DNA of 64,000 nt, taken from NCBI RefSeq assembly GCF_019097595.1, contig NC_080734.1, forward strand, positions 8,128,392 to 8,192,391, written 5' to 3'. This DNA comes from Hemibagrus wyckioides (Eukaryota > Chordata > Actinopteri > Siluriformes > Bagridae). Shown here piece by piece: positions 1-48,716 of this stretch (the first letter of the stretch is position 1; the number at the start of each line of letters is the position of its first letter). The notes below the pieces were generated by a model, which saw nothing but the letters and a program-made list of their open reading frames with translations, was not told the origin of the DNA and made no database searches. The translations under genes were made by a program, and so were the position numbers.

Positions 1-150
1 TGAGGCCGTGTTTAACACACTGTTGACATCAGGTACAAACATTTGTGTTCACTGTAAATATGGTTACACTTTCATTCCTTCACTGCTGTTGTGGAATTCA
101 CAATGCAAATTTTTACTCATCTAAAATGTGCTTGTATGCTATTGTCCGTA

Positions 151-152
<2 letters not shown>

Positions 153-185
<33 letters not shown>

Positions 186-238
186 ATCTTTCTTGATAAC
201 ACTGAAATCCATAAATGGATTCTTTATGCTCTGGCTTT

Positions 239-277
<39 letters not shown>

Positions 278-278
278 C

Positions 279-336
<58 letters not shown>

Positions 337-698
337 AAAAAATCTTGAATCTTGAAATCTTTATTCTGCATTTTTACATTTTCTGAGATTACTGATGAAT
401 GTAAATTGCTTAGCTACCAGCTTTCTCTTTATATCTTTATGTACACTGTATCTATTGAAAAGCAGACGAACTAAGAGATAAAAACACTGTGAATAAATTT
501 AGGACTAAAGAAACGCTCCTAACACTAATTATTAACATTAATTTTTAAAAATTGATTTAAATTGTTCTCTGAATTATTTTAATTCCATTTTGATTGAAAT
601 ACAGTTTCTAATTGTTCCTTTTATTTATACATTTTTAATAAATTCCCTCTTTCTGTGTGTATGTATGCCTCTGTTTTATTGCTTTTCCTCTTGACTTT

Positions 699-752
<54 letters not shown>

Positions 753-928
753 GCTCCTGCCAGTAACACCTGGCGTACTGGAAAATGCCGTGAGGTGTGT
801 TTGTGTTTGCTGTGCCGTGGGCAGTGTGGTGTCTGAAAGAGCTGCTGTTTACTCGCCTCTTTTCTTTCTCTGTCTCTTTATCTCTCACTCTCACTCTGTC
901 AGTCTCTGTGCAGCCACACACACCTCTA

Positions 929-967
<39 letters not shown>

Positions 968-1297
968 ACCTCTTTCAATATCTCTCTCTTTCTCTCAATA
1001 TCTCTCTCTGTCTCTTCCAATCTCTCTCTCTCTCTCTCTCTCTCACTCTTCATCTTCTTTTCCCTTCTTTTCCTATGCTTCCCTTCTTCACTCTTGCTTT
1101 CTTACAACATTTCTTGTTCTTTCCATCATAATGTTTTCTGTCTCTATCTCTCCTTGTCTGCTTCTTTCTTTCTCTCATTTACCCCCTTCACTTCTCTTTC
1201 TCACTTTCTCTCTCACTCTCTCACCTCCTATATCTCAAACCCCTCTGTGTCTCTGTGTGTGTCTCACTTTCTCCCTCTTTCTTTATGCTCTGACTTT

Positions 1298-1328
<31 letters not shown>

Positions 1329-1443
1329 GCTAGTTTGGTACAGGATTGGTGTTTGTACCTTTTCATATGACTTCATCACTATGAAATAAAACTAATCGAA
1401 ATACATCACCAAACACTGTAATGTAAGTGTAAACACTGGGCAG

Positions 1444-1499
<56 letters not shown>

Positions 1500-1855
1500 T
1501 CTGACGCATTATAAGTCTGGACTTGTTTTGTTAACAAAGCAACTTCACGGAACACTGGCATTTCTGGTATTCATTAAAAACACACACATACACTCACTCT
1601 TATCCCACATCATGCCATACCATTTGAAAGTGTCCTACTATAGACACACACACACACACAGTTATATATCCACCATCACACTTACTGGAGATGAAGTGAT
1701 TCGGATTGATTACTGTAAGGAGAGATTGTGTGTGTGTGTGTGTGTGTGTGTGTTTATCTGCTGTTATCTCTGGCTCGCCTTGCAGCTGCACTCCACCTGT
1801 CACTCAAATAGGGAGTGGTTTGTGTGTGTGGGTGTGTGTGTGTGTGTGTGTGTGG
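153..1855. repeat. Microsatellite-dense tract (GT, AAT, CT)
   Basis: Simple repeats fill most of this stretch and there is no supported gene. GT runs lie at 153-182, 704-748, 1448-1496, 1727-1752 and 1820-1854, with a short CA run near 1641-1660. AAT runs lie at 241-333 (one interruption near 275) and 1300-1328. From 842 to 1290 the plus strand is almost pure CT-rich pyrimidine. Open frames here only encode low-complexity CVCVCV, SLSLSL or NNNN peptides and are not genes. Confidence 0.95.
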
Positions 1856-2124
1856 GCTTAGTCTCTGTGTTAGCGGGCATGTGTGTGTGTCCACGTGCAT
1901 GTGTTTGTGTTATACTGTAAGTAAAAAGTTCACTAAAGGAATGTCTGATGAACAAGAAGACTGGTTTATTGTTTATTGCATTCATGTGCATCACATTCCT
2001 CCAGGAGACAAAATAAAGGAAAAATCTTTTAAAAAGTGTCTTAGCTTCACTTAGCTTAACTTTTTAACTCACATAACCTGCTCTTTTATAATACAGCCTA
2101 GCTGAGACAACATAAATGTTTAAA

Positions 2125-2455
2125 ATGACACTAAGTTTTGGGACACCCCTCCAAATCATTGAATTCAGGTGGTGTTTTTCAGGGGTTTGGGCTTGACCTC
2201 TTAGTTCCAGTGAAAGGAACTCTTAATGTCTCAGCATACCAAGACATTTTGGACAATTTCATGCTCCCAACTTTGTAGGTGAACAGTTTGTTCCAACCCC
2301 CCCTTCCTGTTGGAACAGGAAGGACCCCTTCCTGTTCCAACATGACTGCACACCAGTGCACAAAGCAAGGTCCATAAAAAAGACATGGATGAGTGAGTTT
2401 GGTGTGGAGTCCTGACCTGATGGAACACCTTTGGGATAAATTAGAGTGATTGTAA
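2125..2455 (-). mobile_element. Palindromic non-autonomous DNA transposon, copy 1
   Basis: The stretch opens with an end resembling AAGTTTTGGGACAC and shares most of its sequence, inverted, with 60030-60342. The centre is self-complementary: a block around CTTCCTGTTCCAACATGACTG is preceded by its inverse. Short internal frames are shadows. The matching terminus at the other copy ends near a TA dinucleotide, which suggests a Tc1/mariner-type host transposase, but the family is not certain. Confidence 0.7.
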
Positions 2456-2858
2456 TATGAAAGGCTGGTGACTGTAATCGTAGGAGTGCAGGTGGTTGTT
2501 GTGAGTTGGAGTCTGTAGCGGCCATGTTCTTAAGCCACAGTGATGTTATGTGATATGATGGTTGCATCATCACTGACTCTTTTCCCATAACAGCATGCCA
2601 ATAGATGTCTAGATAGCAGGCAGGTTTGGTTTATATACTTTATTTTTCTAGCATGGTCATTTAATTAGAGTCTTATTTCGTTGTTCTGTGCACCGATTTT
2701 AGGAAAATCTACAGTCTACAGTCTACAGGAACGCTAACCCCTCCTTTAAGCTCTGAAATAAGCCAGGGAATACTCTGTATGATACATTAAATATTCAACA
2801 GCTAATGATGTTTAATGTCAGAGTGCCCTTATAATTCAGAAAGCTTTGATCAGTGTGA

Positions 2859-2861
<3 letters not shown>

Positions 2862-2894
<33 letters not shown>
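2862..2894. repeat. CT microsatellite
   Basis: An uninterrupted (CT)n run of about 16 units lies in intergenic sequence with no gene nearby. Confidence 0.95.
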
Positions 2895-2897
<3 letters not shown>

Positions 2898-3454
2898 GTG
2901 TGTCTGAGCAACCTGATCTCATGAAAAATGTAGGCGATGTTTTAAGTAAAGTCGTAAGAAAGGATTTGACGGAAAACCCCGCCCCTAACTCTACCCAAAC
3001 AAGTTAAAAGGAAAACTTGCAAATGTAAGATCTGGTTATTCTGATGTGGAGTGTGGAAACAGATAAAGCATTATCTTAATCTCTTCTCCAGTTTTTGTGT
3101 TTTTGTAGCAGATCTGGAGGCTTTGGTTCTGCTTGAACATCGGGGTGTTGCTGTCTTGTTGTGCCGCTCCTGTTGCTCCTCTATCATGGGACTTGGTTGC
3201 CAGGGTGAAGCAGGTGCTACCCAGGTGTGTGACCTGCAGAAAGCACCTTATAACCCTGTGCAAACTGCATGCATGCGCTCAAGATCACTTTCTAGATAAC
3301 TCGATTGAAGGTAGTGTATGTTTTTTGAATATGCTTTTAAGTACATGGAAGGAGAAAAACACCCAAAGTGACCTTAGCTATTTTGAAAAACTCTGAAATA
3401 AATGAAATAAAAACTATGCAAAAAAAGCATAAAATATCTTAACAAGTGAAAATA

Positions 3455-3988
3455 CACTGATCAGGCATAACATTATGAGCAGTAAGAGGTGAAGTGAATA
3501 ACTCTGATTATCTCCTCATCATGGCACCTGTTAGTGGGTGGGATATATTAGGCAGCAAGTGAACATTTTGTCGTCAAAGTTGATGTGTTAGAAGCAGGAA
3601 AAATGGACAAGTGTAAGGATTTGAGCGAGTTTGACCAAGGGTTTGACCAAATTGTGATGGCTAGACCACTGGATCGGAGCATCTCCAAAACTGCAGCTCT
3701 TGTGGGGTGTTCCCGGTCTGCAGTGGTCAGTATCTATCAAAAATGGTCCAAGGAAGGAACAGTGGTGAACCGGCGACAGGGTCATGGACGGCCAAGTGAA
3801 AGGCTGGCCCGTATGATCTGATCCAACAGACGAGCTACTGTTGCTCAGATTGCTGAAGAAGTTAATGCTGGTTCTGATAGAAAGGTGTCAGAATACACAG
3901 TGCAGGATGGGTCAGGGCTGTTTGGGCAGCAAAAGGGGGACCAACACAATATTAGGCATGTGGTCATAATGTTATGCCTGAGTGGTGT
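3455..3988 (+). mobile_element. Internally deleted Tc1/mariner element, copy 1
   Basis: Both terminal inverted repeats are visible: CACTGATCAGGCATAACATT at the left and the inverse, ending GTGGTG, at the right, flanked by TA as expected for Tc1 targets. Inside, codons from 3603 encode the paired helix-turn-helix start of a Tc1 transposase ([10 protein letters not shown]..., [25 protein letters not shown]) and then stop at 3819. The frame resumes as KVSEYTV-like sequence and jumps to the C-terminal tail and right repeat, so the DDE catalytic region is missing. It cannot encode active transposase and could move only in trans. Confidence 0.9.
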
Positions 3989-6900
3989 ATCTTGATTAAG
4001 AGCAAATGTTCATTATTATAAAACATAAAGCTATCAAGCCTGCTGGTAGAGACATTTACTCATTTCAAACTGTAAATATTCCCATTTTGCCTCTTTCTAG
4101 AATTAAATAGAAAAATGATCTGCATATAGAAACCTGAAATAGTTTAATAAAAGTCTACAAATATGTTAAATAATCATGCATGAGGTTTATTGTGACCTTT
4201 CAATGTCTACAAGTAGGCTACTATAACAGGATGCTTGATAAATCTTACTGTATTCAAGACATTTTTACCTGCAAATTGGCTTTTTTCTTTTGCAGTGATG
4301 GATCTTTGTATTTCCACTCATTCACCCACCAGGTGCTTGCATTTGTGTGACTTTTTCTTTTCTTTTCTTTTTTTAAAAAAAGGGTAGAATTGAAGGCAGT
4401 TATAGATTACACAAAGAGCAGAAGTGCAACATTTCCTTGTGACTAAAAGTGGGACTGGAAGATTCACAATTTAGCAGTGAATTAGCATTTTAGTCACGGC
4501 TAGTCACATCAAAGAAGTGTATTGTGATCTCTATTGCTACACAGGTGCAGGAAAAAAAAACATGGGGTTGTTAAGGTGGAATGTTTGTGAGCTTATTTAT
4601 CTTTGCTTTTCAAGCCTGCCTAAGTTGGTTGTTAGAAAGCTAGTGAGCTATATACAGTACATGCAGTGAAAGAGAGAAAGGGAAAACATTCAGTAGCATC
4701 TAAATAGCTTCTGTAATTCACTGGTTGCTGTGCTGCTGTTCCCCTTATCATTTTTAAGAGTAATTTATTGTCAAGTTAAGAATGCTTAAATGAGCTCTTC
4801 CACATGTTGGATCTCTCTTTTTTTAGAGGTCAACACAGCCAAAGCAGCTGTAGCGGTGCTAAATTTCACCAAACCTGATGTTGATTGCTTTCAGCAAGTG
4901 TCATTTTCCCTTTCGCCAACCATTACACTTTTTCACTGATGCATGAATACCATGTTTATAGTTACATCAAACCAACCTGACTCTCCCATGGTGGAAAATA
5001 TACAGACAGTGTACACAGGAGACCCTTAAATAAACTTCTCCTTCCAGATTGATTATATACTTTGTTAAATAAAAGCGTAAGCTTGTTTAATCAACTTATT
5101 ATTGGTCTTGTTAGGCCTTGGCTATGTTACTGTAGATATGTAGACATTAAAATGAGCTCATGAAATGACCTTCTGTGATAGAAAATTAATCAATGGCTTC
5201 AAAATTCAGCACCAAGATGATCATTTATCATGTCATTTTTTATTACTATTATTATTAAGTGGAAGGTCCTTAAATTCTTAAAGAACAAAAGCAAAAGCCA
5301 CTGAAAGGTTCTTCAGAGAATCAAAATGGGTTCTTCTATTAAAAAAAAGACCTTTTCTACAACCTAAATTTTATACTTTTATACATAATTTCACAAACAG
5401 ACACTGCAGTCATTAATACAACTCGAGTGGATTCTGTTTAATTTTTTTTTTTTTTTGATTGTTTTATTGTCATTAACGTTATTTGGACACATAGCAATAC
5501 TGCAGAAACACACAAGCACTGACGGAATGATTCCCCGAAACTAATCGGCCTATAGGGAATAGGCTAATTATTGTAAGGCTACCTAACAATGGTGGGAAAA
5601 ACAGTCTTGCGACCCCTATAGGCTACTTTTTTTTGCCTTCTTACTGTTGCATTGATTGAGATTGAATCAATTAAATTAAACATTTGGCCGTTTCAAAGTG
5701 TCTAGCCTAATTCGGACATTGAAATAATTTAAATAAAACATTTGCAATAAATAAATACATAGATAAATAAAGCCAGTGTGAACGTATACACACATCGGAA
5801 TGATATAAAAATAAGAAGCGTACCATTTAAAGGATAAATAAGACATTTCAGTCACCCCACATTTACACGATTAAGGCAGTTTTACAGCAGAATGTGTGTG
5901 AACTATTTCAAGGCATTTCTGGCTACACTAGAAGGCTAAAACCCTTTTATCATCATTATTATTAATATTATTATTATTAAGGTCTTAGAACAAAAGCTAA
6001 AGTCCAAAGTCCACAGATCCACAAGCTAGATTAAAGCTAAAGTCATATAGGTAGATTTCCATTCCTGTGATTTAGAAGGCATTTTCAGTAACGGCACAGC
6101 CAGGATTATCAGTTTCTTAGGTCTAGATGAGCTAACACAGTAAAGAACGTGTGCAGAGATTCTACAAAAATAAGTTAACAGTCTAAGAGTGCACAGCGAA
6201 AACCATTGCGTTGAATCAACACTGACCAGTGATGGCTCTGAGGACAGGGAGGCAGAGTGTCAGGAGAGGTCTCAGAGCCCGGGTTTATGACTAAGTCTGA
6301 CCCATCTGTGCTGAGGAATCTGAAATGAGGACTCTGTCATCACTTCGCACAACATCTGAATTGCAAGGTGCGATCCTTTGCATTTACTATAAAGCAAACC
6401 TGAAAGTTACAGTGATACTAAAGAGTAAAAAAAAATCCAAAGCCTGAGATAAGCCTGCAGAAAACACTAATCTAGTAATCACCACTTCATTTAGATACTA
6501 GAGCATTTTAACTGATTTTCTTTATACTGTTTATTGTGAGTTTTCATATACTTCACTTCTTTTACTGCACTCATATTCATGTCTTTGTTTGTTTAATGTT
6601 TAGTTGATTGTTGATTTTAGTAGCATAAAAGCATCAATTTTCATAGTCTTAAGTACAAGATTAGTCGAGTAAATAAATAAATAAGCAAATAAATAAATAA
6701 ATACGTTTAGTTGAGTTAAATTAGGCCTATAAAACGGTTTAGGGTCTCGACCTTCTCCCAGCTCACGACCACCTGCAGTGTTTCATTAACTCTAAGTGAA
6801 GTGAGACAGTGTTGTATTAACTAACACTACTGCATTAACCCATACCTGTTCTCCTGCACAGTGGATTAGAAATCGTACGAGTAAGCGCGATTTCGTAGCA

Positions 6901-7195
6901 TTTAATACGAATCATAAGAAAACTTACTTTCTTACGAATAAGCATGCGCGAGACCATGATGATTAACTGACAGAAGTGTGAAGTAAAGTCTTCGGTGTCT
7001 GTGTATGTGTTAATTCCACACTGTACATCAGTCTGTGTTAACTGAACACCTAATATTTTCGCTGTGCACTTCATTCTGATAAACTACGATCGTGTATATT
7101 TCAAAAGCGAGGCTCTATAGCTGTGTCGTTTCCCCTGCACGTGCCGCCGAGTTTTTCTTCCCCCCCCCATTAATGTTTAAAGGCACGCGGGCTCT
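3989..7195. other. Intergenic, no gene seen (downstream of insm1)
   Basis: AT-rich sequence without convincing coding potential. There are A/T runs (for example 5439-5457) and short ATT or AAAT tracts near 5240, 5950 and 6670-6705. Because insm1 is on the minus strand, its 3' untranslated region should occupy the right end of this interval. A minus-strand AATAAA-type signal (TTTATT on plus) lies near 6530, but I cannot fix the transcript end. Confidence 0.6.
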
Positions 7196-8503
7196 TCAGC
7201 AGGCGGGCCGCACGGGCACCTGCAGCAGAATCACCTGCCGGTTTTCTGACGGGTGGCACTTGTTGATGTGGCGCGTGAGCGCTGGGGAGCTGTAGAAAGC
7301 GGCCGGACAGTGCTTGCACGGATACACGTGAGACGCGTGCTGCACGCGAACGTGCCTCTCCTGGGCCACGCGACTTGGGAAAGTCTCCCCGCACACGGGA
7401 CACGCGCTCAAGTCCAGCGGCGCCTGCACCGGCACCTGCGCATGCTCCAGCCGTTTCGCATCATTCTCTTGTAACGGCGCGTGACTCTCGCGACTTGCAC
7501 TCAGCGGACCGTGATGTGTCAGGACGTGTTTCTTCAGATAAGCCTGCCGTTTGAACTTCCTCGCGCAGCGCTGGCACTCATACATGCCGTCTGAGTCCGA
7601 GCCTGAACCCGACTCGGAGGCTCCGGGACTGGGCGTGTCGCGCTCTCGCTCGAGCTCACCTTGCACATCCTTATTCGTGTCGTCCGGCGTACGGGGTTTT
7701 TTGTCAGTGCCATCATTGCCAGTCGCGGTCAGCTGCTTGGGTTTGTGCCAGCGCCGGTGCGAGGCTAGATTGGCGGGGCAGCTGAACGCCTTGTCGCATT
7801 CGGGGCACCTGTACTCGACACGTACAATGCGCGAGCACCTGTGCTGTGCGAGGGCGAATGGGTCCGCGTATGCCTCCCCACACAGGCGGCACACGAACTC
7901 GCCAAGCGGTTTGTCCAACCCGGAGCGCGCACTGGGCTTCTGCTCAACCGGACCCTCTTTGATCCTCAGCCCTAGGACCGGTGAGGTCGTGACCTCGTCC
8001 TCGAACTGCAACTTCCTGATCGCTTTGGTTTTTTTGGGCGCGGGTTTGCTCTTGCGCTCGGGATCAGGCGCTGCTCGTTTGCTCGCGATCCGGTTGCTGT
8101 CGCTTGTGCCGATCTTTAGGTCCACGGGAGCGCACGCGAGGTGCTGCTGAGCTTCGAAGCCGCTGAGCGTCGGGAAAGACTCCGCCGAGACGGGCGAGCC
8201 GAGGTCGAAACGGCGCTCGAGCGACACGCGCTCGTGCTCTCGGCTCACAGGGCGCGTGGGGCTGTACATCGACTGGCACATCGTCTCTGGGTTTCCGAAA
8301 CGCACCGGTTTGGGAGCGTGGCTCAGACTGTCCGCCCGCTGCGTTGCTGATGCAACTAATGCTAAAGACGCAGATGCTGATTGAGGCGCATCGCTCGGTC
8401 GCTGTATCTGCTCGCGCTCCTGTTCTTCCTCGTGCTCCGCGCGGATCCGGTACGACACGGGTGTCGCTTTCCGGTTTCTCTTGACTAAAAATCCTCTAGG
8501 CAT
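7196..8503 (-). CDS. insm1: Insulinoma-associated protein 1, SNAG/C2H2 zinc-finger repressor
   Basis: A nuclear transcriptional repressor that in vertebrates drives neuroendocrine and late neuronal progenitor differentiation. The ATG at 8503 gives 435 residues in one exon, and INSM1 genes are intronless. Residues 1-12 are the SNAG repression motif MPRGFLVKRNRK, which in this family recruits LSD1/CoREST-type corepressors; an in-frame GTG two codons upstream would displace it, so the ATG is preferred. A basic stretch near 140-165 (KRAAPDPERKSKPAPKKTK) looks like a nuclear localisation signal. Five C2H2-type fingers follow at about 203-223 (atypical spacing), 231-253, 308-331, 368-388 and 395-417, and the tail NRQVILLQVPVRP is typical of the family. 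PLDLS at about 362-366 looks like a CtBP contact. GC content is far above the flanks. Assignment to the a or b fish paralogue is open. Confidence 0.96.
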   Translation of the reverse strand: MPRGFLVKRNRKATPVSYRIRAEHEEEQEREQIQRPSDAPQSASASLALVASATQRADSLSHAPKPVRFGNPETMCQSMYSPTRPVSREHERVSLERRFDLGSPVSAESFPTLSGFEAQQHLACAPVDLKIGTSDSNRIASKRAAPDPERKSKPAPKKTKAIRKLQFEDEVTTSPVLGLRIKEGPVEQKPSARSGLDKPLGEFVCRLCGEAYADPFALAQHRCSRIVRVEYRCPECDKAFSCPANLASHRRWHKPKQLTATGNDGTDKKPRTPDDTNKDVQGELERERDTPSPGASESGSGSDSDGMYECQRCARKFKRQAYLKKHVLTHHGPLSASRESHAPLQENDAKRLEHAQVPVQAPLDLSACPVCGETFPSRVAQERHVRVQHASHVYPCKHCPAAFYSSPALTRHINKCHPSENRQVILLQVPVRPAC

Positions 8504-8762
8504 CTTCACAAACGAAAGGAAGGCACTTTCAGATGGACAGGTGGCACTGAACTCGTCTCAGTGCGCGCGGGATGTTTTTTGTTTTAGGCGTTTCCGTTCT
8601 ACAGTGAGCGGTCCCCACCCTCCGCCTTTATTTCCGCGAGCTGCCTCTTTTCATCACCAAGGCATAGCTGCACTGTTTTTAAGCCGAAACGATGAAAGCG
8701 ACGTCCCCCTCCCAGCCAATCAGATGGAGCACGAGATCCCTGCGGATCGGTGAGTGGGAGGG

Positions 8763-8796
<34 letters not shown>

Positions 8797-8860
8797 GTTT
8801 CGGTTTAGAGGAGCTACAGATTGCCACGCAGATGTACCTGAGAGCTTTTCATTAGAAGAG
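8504..8860 (-). promoter_or_regulatory. insm1 5' untranslated region and promoter
   Basis: GC-rich sequence immediately upstream of the insm1 start. Four CAGATG/CAGGTG E-boxes lie at 8530-8535, 8539-8544, 8721-8726 and 8829-8834; NEUROD/neurogenin-type bHLH factors are known activators of INSM1. A CCAAT box on the plus strand (8716-8720) abuts one E-box, and an A/T-rich TATA-like stretch reads CTTAAAAAC on the minus strand near 8676-8684. A (GA)n run occupies about 8766-8794. The transcription start cannot be placed from sequence alone. Confidence 0.6.
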
Positions 8861-9153
8861 GATGCTTCTTTTTTCCCCTCTCGGTCTGATGGATTTCTAT
8901 AGACATGCACGCGCGATGTGGGGTGGGGTGGGGAGTCCGATCATTCCAGCAGCATTTGAAACTGCACGAGAGGAGGGTGAAAATATCAACGCAGTACACT
9001 GGGTTCTGTTAAGATGCTAGAGGAATGCACAGTGCCGTGGATGAGTGTACTCATGTATCTGCTTTAAGACATCCTCATTCAGTACCACAGTGCACAGCTC
9101 TGCATAAACACCTGCAGGCTGAATACACTAACAGCTTATCTAACACACTTCAA

Positions 9154-9200
<47 letters not shown>

Positions 9201-9284
9201 GCTCTTATCTGTGAACAAATACATACATTGACATGCAGCTACTCTCTTCTCTCTTTGACTGTTTTTCTCTTCTCAAACCTTTTC

Positions 9285-9363
<79 letters not shown>

Positions 9364-10374
9364 TCAGTTTAAATATGAATAGTTTAGTATCTACTTTCTA
9401 TAATTTAGAAATATAGTTTAGATGAAAAATAAAATATACAGACAGTAGACAAAAATTAAAATAGGCAGAGAATCTGTGCTTTTGTTCCTTTGTTCCTTCC
9501 TTCCTTCCTTCCTTCCTTCCTTCCTTCCTTCCTTCCTTCCTTCCTTCCTTCCTTCCTTCTTTAAACTTTGCAAACAGTTTAAATACAAATATTTATGTAT
9601 CTAAGCATTAAAGTATTTGGAAATATTTTTAGCAGAGACAAAAATCCATTCTTATCTCAATGCAGCCAGAATGCACTTTCATAGAAACTATACATGCTGT
9701 ATATGATCAGAATTTGCTGTGACGCTGTTTGTGTTTCAGATGATGAAGTTAACATAGAAGGTGATGCTAACTAAACTACCTGACATTTAAAAACATGAAC
9801 TGTAATTTAGTTATCTGCCATGAGCTACTGTAATTAGTGAATAGTTATTCTGGTGATGTTTTCTCACTCTTTAGCTCCTCGAAGTTGCACGTTTGCTTTT
9901 ATGTGTGACATGACGGCCCATATGGATGCAGACGTGTGTGTGTGCGCGGGTGTGTGTTCATGTTGAACGCACTGGAGCTTTGCGTCACATTACCATACAG
10001 CTGGCAGTGACTCTCTAAAGCTCTGCAAATCCACCCTGGTCTTTTGTGGTCATGTGGAGGAGTCACACTGCGCTTTCCAGCCTTACCTTAAATAATTCCA
10101 CTGTAATTAACATCTCAGCAAATAAAAGCTAAAGAGTTGCATTTGATTAGGAATTACTTTTGTTTTTCCATCATTAATTAGTCTATATTAAATAATTATG
10201 CCACTATTTACTCTAGTAATCTACTACCAAGTGTCAGATCCATGAGTGATTTAAATAAATCAACAGCAGGAATCGTTTTCATTTTTCATATTAGATTAAA
10301 AGTTTAATGCAATATTTTCTAACATAATAATGAAAATCGGATTCGTTTTTTTACATGGAAGCTGTGCTGATCAG
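8861..10374. other. Intergenic between insm1 promoter and cfap61 3' end
   Basis: No gene seen. It holds a (CA)n run at about 9155-9198, a long (CTTT)n run at about 9285-9365 and a (TTCC)n run at about 9493-9559. A non-repetitive patch at about 9940-10090 is more balanced in composition and could be regulatory, but nothing specific supports that. Confidence 0.7.
9285..9559. repeat. CTTT and TTCC tetranucleotide microsatellites
   Basis: Two long pyrimidine tetranucleotide arrays, (CTTT) of about 20 units and (TTCC) of about 17 units, are separated by about 130 bp of AT-rich DNA. The similar sequence after each array (CAGTTTAAATA...) suggests one derives from a duplicate of the other. Confidence 0.9.
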
Positions 10375-10380
10375 TTTATT
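10375..10380 (-). terminator. cfap61 polyadenylation signal candidate
   Basis: A canonical AATAAA on the minus strand lies about 40 bp past the cfap61 stop codon, giving a very short 3' untranslated region if used. Confidence 0.5.
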
Positions 10381-10418
10381 CTAATATTGTGCTATAATTA
10401 AACATGCCCTTATTAAAG

Positions 10419-48133
<37,715 letters not shown>

Positions 48134-48335
48134 CTGAAAGAAAGAAGGAAGCATACAAGAGAAATTCGATTATCACTCATCAGCATTAAATCCGTTACAC
48201 TGCATTACAGCACAAGGCTAGATAGTCAAAATATATATATATAAATAAATCGCTACCATTCCTGCACTCTGTCTCATCAACACTTCCTATTAGTTTGGAT
48301 ACTGAATTAGAAACTGAACGTGGCTTAGGCGTCTC

Positions 48336-48349
48336 GTTACCATGGTTAT
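48336..48349. promoter_or_regulatory. RFX X-box-like site
   Basis: GTTACCATGGTTAT is close to the palindromic RFX X-box (GTTGCCATGGCAAC type). It lies about 200 bp upstream of the cfap61 start codon, where functional X-boxes of ciliary genes are usually found. Confidence 0.6.
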
Positions 48350-48371
48350 TAAACGTCATGACGACTGCGAC

Positions 48372-48390
48372 GTAAACGGTTACCGTAAAC
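48372..48390. promoter_or_regulatory. Paired forkhead-like sites around an X-box half
   Basis: GTAAACGGTTACCGTAAAC contains two GTAAAC cores (FOXJ1-type) flanking GGTTACC. Adjacent RFX and FOXJ1 sites are a known arrangement in motile-cilia gene promoters. The base after each core is G and not the preferred A, so affinity is uncertain. Confidence 0.45.
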
Positions 48391-48595
48391 GAAATTTTTA
48401 CGTCTTTTCGCTTTTCCCACCTGTTTTCGAATACCCCCCCCCCGTGCCTGCTGTACGACTCCTCATTCTAATTGGCTAGTTCAAACCGGAAGCTTTCTTT
48501 CTAACGCCAAACCCTTTAAGGAGCAGCCAATCATAACGAAGAAAGGCAGGTCTCAACGTAATACGGGTGGGGAAAATAACTCGAGGAGGAAAGTT

Positions 48596-48631
48596 ATGGC
48601 GGAAAACTTGGTTTTGATTGAATATCGTTGA
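48596..48631 (+). CDS. Upstream open reading frame in crnkl1 leader
   Basis: ATG GCG GAA begins an 11-codon frame (MAENLVLIEYR) that ends 85 bp before the crnkl1 start. It has a purine at -3 and G at +4, so it could be initiated if transcription starts upstream of it. No conservation data are available. Confidence 0.35.
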   Translation: MAENLVLIEYR

Positions 48632-48716
48632 GGGGTTTGTGTTTAAGAGATTAAATTGAATATCGTGAACTCTTTTTTTTTATTTCATTCTCGTGGTAAG
48701 ATAATATTTTGAAGCC

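Larger units (their letters stand above)
48134..48716. promoter_or_regulatory. Bidirectional cfap61/crnkl1 promoter
   Basis: A head-to-head interval of under 600 bp between two start codons. It holds a CCAAT box on each strand (ATTGG 48471-48475, CCAAT 48527-48531), an ETS-type ACCGGAAG at 48485-48492, a perfect palindrome CGTCATGACG at 48354-48363 and ciliary-type motifs nearer cfap61. There is no TATA box. An acceptor CTTTCAG just upstream of the cfap61 coding start (48134-48140) implies a non-coding first exon further right. Confidence 0.75.

Noticed and set aside
676..1333. Open frames encoding SLSLSL or RERERE peptides
   Set aside because: These are translations of CT/GA simple repeats with no gene signals.
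3036..3396. Short frames on both strands near a GC-richer patch
   Set aside because: They overlap each other on opposite strands, lack splice support and show no domain.
7551..8150. 199-codon plus-strand open frame opposite insm1
   Set aside because: It is antisense to a high-GC coding exon, where stop codons are rare. The peptide has no domain and the minus frame is clearly Insm1.
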